Positions 58,185 to 62,043 of a DNA stretch of 62,043 nt are shown one piece after another. The notes below the pieces were generated by a model. That model was not told the DNA's origin. It worked only from the letters and a program-made list of their open reading frames with translations, and ran no database searches. Numbering within the stretch: the first letter of the stretch is position 1; every line of letters starts with the position of its first letter. The position numbers were made by a program, and so were the translations under genes. Source of the stretch: a virus; the IMG/VR virus record IMGVR_UViG_3300032322_001602, positions 1-62,043 of that record; one strand, 5' to 3'.

Positions 58185-58601
58185 ATGCCCACGTTTAGCA
58201 ACCTCTCTGCACAGCGTTTGGCAACATGCGACCCTCGGCTTCAGCTCCTTGTGAACGAGGCTATCAAGTACGTCGACTTCACTGTTCTCTGCGGGCACCG
58301 TACTGAGGAGGAGCAGAACGAAGCCTTCATGAAGGGGGCTTCGAAGAAGCGGTGGCCGGATTCCAAGCACAACAAGTTTCCTTCCGTTGCTGTGGATCTC
58401 GCTCCGTGGTTCCCCGACGTGAAGATCGACTGGAAGGACATCGCAGCCTTCGCACGACTCGCTGGCTACATCCAGCGCATCGCTGACGAGAAGGGCATCA
58501 AGATTCGTTGGGGAGGCGATTGGGACGGAGACTGGCGCACTGCTGGTAACGATCCGGACGAGCGCTTCCTCGACGCCCCGCACATCGAACTGGTGGAGTG
58601 A
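58185..58601 (+). CDS. Endolysin, M15-type peptidase
   Basis: This 138-residue enzyme has HRTEEEQNEAFMKGASKKRW, DSKHNKFPSVAVDLAPW (metal ligands H and D) and DAPHIELVE (H), the order in L-alanyl-D-glutamate peptidases such as T5 endolysin. It cuts cell-wall peptides at lysis. No signal peptide, so holin-dependent. The ATG follows GAGGAGGGAG. Confidence 0.85.
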   Translation: MPTFSNLSAQRLATCDPRLQLLVNEAIKYVDFTVLCGHRTEEEQNEAFMKGASKKRWPDSKHNKFPSVAVDLAPWFPDVKIDWKDIAAFARLAGYIQRIADEKGIKIRWGGDWDGDWRTAGNDPDERFLDAPHIELVE

Positions 58602-58606
58602 CAATC

Positions 58607-59023
58607 ATGCTGCCCCTCATTGGTACGCTGTTGGAAGCTGGGCTCAAGATCATCGACAAGGTGATCCCCGATCCGCAGGCGAAAGCCGCTGCCCAGCTGG
58701 AGATGATGAAGCTGAATCAGGCCGGCGAGTTCAAGCAGCTGGAGTCCGATCTCCAGATTGCACTAGCGCAGGCCAACATCAATGCAGAAGAAGCCAAGTC
58801 GCCCGACTTCTTCAAGAGCGGATGGCGTCCCGGTGCTGGATGGGTTTGTGTTCTTGGGCTGTTCTACACATTCCTTGCGCAGCCTCTTCTGGCATGGGCT
58901 TCCACTGTGTGGGGATGGCCTACTCCCCCAATCCTCGATACCAACGTACTCATGACTCTTCTCACCGGCATGCTTGGCCTTGGTGCCTATCGCACTGTCG
59001 AAAAGGTTAAGGATAAAGCCTGA
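58607..59023 (+). CDS. Holin (3TM type)
   Basis: This 138-residue protein has a helical N-terminal half with KVIPDPQAKAAAQLEMMK, then FKSGWRPGAGWVCVLGLFYT, a second span and a third (LMTLLTGMLGLGAYRTVEKV), the layout of the phage holin family 3TM. The ATG at 58607 has GGAG eight bases before; GTG 58598 overlaps the endolysin stop. Confidence 0.8.
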   Translation: MLPLIGTLLEAGLKIIDKVIPDPQAKAAAQLEMMKLNQAGEFKQLESDLQIALAQANINAEEAKSPDFFKSGWRPGAGWVCVLGLFYTFLAQPLLAWASTVWGWPTPPILDTNVLMTLLTGMLGLGAYRTVEKVKDKA

Positions 59024-59331
59024 TGCCATGGCATGAACGTCTTGCAGACTGGGGTTGGGGTATTGTCCTGCTGATCATGGGTGGCGTAGGTACGATCATG
59101 ACGAGGTGGGTATCCATGATCCATAAACACGAGCAGCACATCGCCCTGCTTCAGCAGGAGATGGCGTCGCGACAGTCCGCCAATGGCGACGTACTGCGGA
59201 TGGTGGCTGACGTGGGCCACCGTCTTGACTTGCATCGACAGGAGTCAGTGGAGCGTATGGATGCGCTGCGGCGAGATATGAAGGAGGACATCAAGACGCT
59301 CATTGAGCTGGCGACGAAGACGAAGCCGTGA
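59023..59331 (+). CDS. Membrane-anchored coiled-coil (spanin-like)
   Basis: This 102-residue protein has one N-terminal span (WGIVLLIMGGVGTIM) and a long coiled coil (HIALLQQEMASRQSANGDVL, RLDLHRQESVERMDALRRDM). In the lysis cassette this is the shape of an inner-membrane spanin, but no outer-membrane partner was found. Confidence 0.6.
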   Translation: MPWHERLADWGWGIVLLIMGGVGTIMTRWVSMIHKHEQHIALLQQEMASRQSANGDVLRMVADVGHRLDLHRQESVERMDALRRDMKEDIKTLIELATKTKP

Positions 59332-59332
59332 T

Positions 59333-59776
59333 ATGAGTTTCCTGACCGACGCGCCTCGGATGGTTCTGTGGAACTTCCTGAAGGAGCGTGTCGGAGTTGC
59401 TTGGAGTGGGGATTTCGTATCGCTCGGGCGTGTAGTGGATGGTGTGCTTGTCGGTGTGGTGGGCTACAACAACTTCACTGGCACTTCCTGTCACATGCAC
59501 ATGGCCGGCGACGGTGGGCGATGGGTAGACCGGGCCTTTCTCTACGAGGCGTTCCGATACCCGTTTGAGACTCTCAACTTGGCGATGGTGTTCGGTGTGG
59601 TCCCCAGTGGAAATACCCGGGCACTAAAAATGGATCTCAAGCTTGGTTTTCGTGAACTGATATACATCCCCGGCGCGCACCCTGATGGAGGCATTCACCT
59701 CCTGCAGATGCACAGGGCAGAGTGCCGGTGGTTGAGGAAGAGCCATGGGAAAGAAGTCCACTCCGTCGCCGCCTGA
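59333..59776 (+). CDS. GNAT acetyltransferase
   Basis: This 147-residue protein has GVVGYNNFTGTSCHMHMAG, FETLNLAMVFGVVPSGN and RALKMDLKLGFRELIYI, the strand/helix order with the final LGFRE of GNAT enzymes. Placed between lysis and ejection genes; it may acetylate a virion or host protein. ATG 59333 chosen; overlaps the next gene by 32 bases. Confidence 0.75.
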   Translation: MSFLTDAPRMVLWNFLKERVGVAWSGDFVSLGRVVDGVLVGVVGYNNFTGTSCHMHMAGDGGRWVDRAFLYEAFRYPFETLNLAMVFGVVPSGNTRALKMDLKLGFRELIYIPGAHPDGGIHLLQMHRAECRWLRKSHGKEVHSVAA

Positions 59777-60788
59777 TCTGGGTCCGTACGTCAGGGCTAT
59801 GGATCGACAGGGGAGGGCGGCAGAAGCCGCTTCAGCTGCACAGCTCGCATGGGCGAGAGAGCAGGCGCAACAGAACCAGCAGACGCTCGACCGCGTGCTG
59901 GGTACGCAGCTTCCGATCATGGAAGAGCAGGCGCAGAATGCCCGCACCGACCGCGCTCGCTACGAGCAGGTCTACCAGCCGATCGAGAATCAGCTCATCT
60001 CGGACTTCCAGACGTACGGTACGCCTGAGCGGATGCAGCAGGAACGGGGTCGGGCAGGAGCTGATGTTGCTGGAGCATTTGACGCGCAGCGGCGCAACGC
60101 GCTGCAGCGGCTGGAAGGCTTCGGCATCGATCCTTCTCAGACCCGTAACGCTGCGCTCGACATCGGCATGCGTACCACACAGGCAGCTGCCTCTGCAGGT
60201 GCCCAGACCAATGCGACCCGCATCGCCGAAGACAAGGCGCGTGCGATGCGTGCGGACGCGATCAACATCGGGCGTGGCATGCCATCGCAGGTTGCGCAGT
60301 CGTATGGGCAGGCTGCCGCCGCTGGATCTCAGGGCGTTGGCGGTGCGAACTCGACGCTCGGTGCTTCGTCCGGAGCGATGGGCAATCCAACTTCGTGGGC
60401 TGGCCTTGGTCAGTCGGGCGCACAAGGTGCTGCCAACATCACGAACTCAGGTTTCCAGAACCAGATGAGCGTGGCCAATCTGCAGCAGCAGCAGAACGCA
60501 GCACTCATGAGCGGCCTCGGCAGCGCTGCGGGTATGGCTATGATGATGGCCGATGGTGGCTCGACAGCTATTCCACCGGGGCCGGTCGATCAGGGTCCGA
60601 CCGATGGCTCGGGCATCGACGATCAGGTTCACGCCAAGTTGTCGGTCGGTGAGTACGTGATCCCGGCTGACGTCGTGCAGAAGAAGGGTGTTGAGTTCTT
60701 TGACAAGCTGCTGGAGAAGTACCATACCCCGGCGGCAGAACAGCAGCAGCAGCCGTCGTGGCGGCATGCGGTAAGGGGTGGGACATGA
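59745..60788 (+). CDS. Internal virion protein (ejection, B-like)
   Basis: This 347-residue, Ala/Gln-rich helical protein (AWAREQAQQNQQTLDRVLG, then GADVAGAFDAQRRNALQRL) has a Gly-rich middle and MMADGG, GEYVIPADVV and QQQQPS at the end. Helical, Ala-rich proteins at this place form the inner core or ejection tube in podoviruses. Coupled to the next gene (ATGA). Confidence 0.6.
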   Translation: MGKKSTPSPPDLGPYVRAMDRQGRAAEAASAAQLAWAREQAQQNQQTLDRVLGTQLPIMEEQAQNARTDRARYEQVYQPIENQLISDFQTYGTPERMQQERGRAGADVAGAFDAQRRNALQRLEGFGIDPSQTRNAALDIGMRTTQAAASAGAQTNATRIAEDKARAMRADAINIGRGMPSQVAQSYGQAAAAGSQGVGGANSTLGASSGAMGNPTSWAGLGQSGAQGAANITNSGFQNQMSVANLQQQQNAALMSGLGSAAGMAMMMADGGSTAIPPGPVDQGPTDGSGIDDQVHAKLSVGEYVIPADVVQKKGVEFFDKLLEKYHTPAAEQQQQPSWRHAVRGGT

Positions 60789-62043
60789 GCATGGGCGGTT
60801 CAGGATTCGGCTCCTTCATGGAGGGCTTGGCGGGTGGCATGGGCACCATGCAGGACATCCGCAGCAAGCGCCAGAAGCAGAAGCTGTACGACTATGCGAT
60901 CGGTGATGCCGAGAATGCGTGGGCCGCGCAGAATCGTAGCCGTGAACTGGCTGGCGGGCTGCCTTCACGCAAGCACCCACTGGATGCGGACCCGTATCTG
61001 TTTCGCGCCATAAACAGGCTCGGCGGTCGCGATACGGGCGGTCTGACCGCCGATGAATTCGTAGTGCCAGAAACGGCGGTCCCGGTATCGCCCGACGTCC
61101 AGCAGATCCCGTTCGATCAGAACGCTCCTGCGCTGGGCATGGAAGAGATTCCGCAGTTCGCTGAGGGCGGCTTTGTCGACGAACTCGGCAACTGGATCGA
61201 TGATGCGCCGGAGAAGGTCCGCGACAAGGACATCAAGGACGCTGCTGCTCGCAATCGTGCGAACAAGCCCGGCGGCGAGCCGACTGCGCGTACCCAGTCT
61301 GTCGAGGGTGATCCCAGCAAATACAAGTCCGTGCGGAAGGGGCAGGTCGGCAACGCGGCTGCGGAGACTGCTGCGCCATCGCGTGCTGCTTCCGCTGTTC
61401 GTAGCGCCCTTCCTTCTATGAACGCTCCCAAAGGTGCAGGCTGGGCGCGTCGTGCGATCAATTCGCAGGCGGGCAAAGCGGGTGCATTGGGCGCGCTCGT
61501 CGGCACTGGCATTACTGCAGCGGGTACGCCGACAGAGCAATACCGCCAGCGGTTCCATCTGGAGACGGACGACCCGTCGTTCCTCGGAGATGTTGGTGTG
61601 CGCGCACTGGGTGCTGCATCCGATCTCGGCAATGCGCTGACCTTCGGCGCAGCTGGCAGGATGGCATACCGTGATGCGGACGCTTCTGCACCCGGTGCCA
61701 TCCCCACACCTGCAGCAGCGCCAGCACCCGCACAAGCCCCCGCTGCGCTGCCAGCAGAGGCTGGCCCGGCTCCTGCGCCCGGTCGTCGCCGTGCCGTGCC
61801 TGCTGCTCCTGTGCCGGACGATCCCGCAACGCAGATCGACTTCACTGGGCTGAAGGCTGAGGATATTCCCCCGTTCCCGACCAAGGATTGGGAGAAGCAC
61901 CGTGAAGACCGTGTCAGGGAGCTGGTGGATCACGGCATGACCTATGCCGAAGCGTGGGACAAGGTCGATCAGGCGACGATCGCCACACAGCAGCGCGGCT
62001 TCCTCAGCTTCGCCAAGCAGGCGGATGCGTTCCTCAAGATCGG
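60785..62043 (+). CDS. Internal virion protein (partial, open at right edge)
   Basis: At least 419 residues; the frame is open to the window end. N-terminal AGGMGTMQDIRSKRQKQKLY, then PQFAEGGFVDELGNWIDD, a long Ala/Pro-rich linker, and FPTKDWEKHREDRVRELVDH near the end. By position an ejection protein preceding the giant protein if the genome is circular. ATG follows AAGGGGTGGG. Confidence 0.65.
   Translation, partial: MSMGGSGFGSFMEGLAGGMGTMQDIRSKRQKQKLYDYAIGDAENAWAAQNRSRELAGGLPSRKHPLDADPYLFRAINRLGGRDTGGLTADEFVVPETAVPVSPDVQQIPFDQNAPALGMEEIPQFAEGGFVDELGNWIDDAPEKVRDKDIKDAAARNRANKPGGEPTARTQSVEGDPSKYKSVRKGQVGNAAAETAAPSRAASAVRSALPSMNAPKGAGWARRAINSQAGKAGALGALVGTGITAAGTPTEQYRQRFHLETDDPSFLGDVGVRALGAASDLGNALTFGAAGRMAYRDADASAPGAIPTPAAAPAPAQAPAALPAEAGPAPAPGRRRAVPAAPVPDDPATQIDFTGLKAEDIPPFPTKDWEKHREDRVRELVDHGMTYAEAWDKVDQATIATQQRGFLSFAKQADAFLKI

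Noticed and set aside
1-62043. tRNA genes, integrase and attachment sites
   Set aside because: Looked for cloverleaf-type inverted repeats and integrase motifs and saw none; a covariance-model search would be needed to exclude tRNAs.

Overview
This window reads as a large part, and perhaps nearly all, of the genome of a tailed double-stranded DNA phage with a short (podovirus-like) tail. It contains terminase, portal, scaffold, a coat-like capsid protein, head-tail adaptors, a tail hub, internal virion (ejection) proteins, lysis genes and a complete DNA replication set. There is no integrase and no recognisable lysogeny repressor, so a lytic life style is the simplest reading. No phage RNA polymerase was recognised, and several sigma70-like promoters are visible, so the host RNA polymerase is probably used. 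High GC content, an M15-type endolysin and a holin suit a Gram-negative, probably proteobacterial, host; the host itself cannot be named from the sequence.

Layout. Positions 1-9699 (+) hold a giant 3130-residue virion protein and a small HNH protein. Positions 9629-21071 (-) are the replication block: primase-helicase, a candidate ssDNA-binding protein, SNF2 helicase, VRR-NUC and Cas4-like nucleases, family A DNA polymerase and a dNMP kinase. Positions 21219-27249 (-) form a tightly coupled operon of a MoxR-type AAA ATPase, a metalloprotease-like/VWA protein and six uncharacterised proteins. Positions 27308-33062 (-) carry many small early genes and a 638-base AT-rich region (31807-32444) with a long diverged inverted repeat that is a candidate origin or control region. 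Positions 33313-35958 (+) hold small genes, including a ribbon-helix-helix protein and a secreted Fn3-like protein. Positions 35937-41684 (+) begin with a small gene and continue as a translationally coupled cassette of sugar and methyl transferases. Terminase (41681-43571) is on the minus strand. From 43687 to the right end (+) come portal, small head proteins, scaffold, capsid, tail, lysis and ejection proteins. The last gene is open at the right edge. The left edge begins inside the same kind of gene cluster, so the window may be a circularly permuted genome cut inside the ejection-protein block.

The main unexplained signal is a 15-bp palindrome, TTAACAGSCTGTTAA. It occurs nine times (eight exact, one with a single mismatch) between 21.2 and 33.2 kb, and I saw none elsewhere. 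It overlaps the -10 box of two promoter candidates in the same register. In four places it lies 14-18 bases upstream of a start codon. Twice it lies inside genes, where it encodes the same six residues. It looks like the operator set of an early-gene regulator. Other points of interest are the nested inverted repeat at 31941-32161 with clustered GGACA boxes, the MoxR-VWA operon framed by the palindromes, the glycan/methyl transferase cassette, a tail protein made of about 12 short repeats, and strand-specific terminators.
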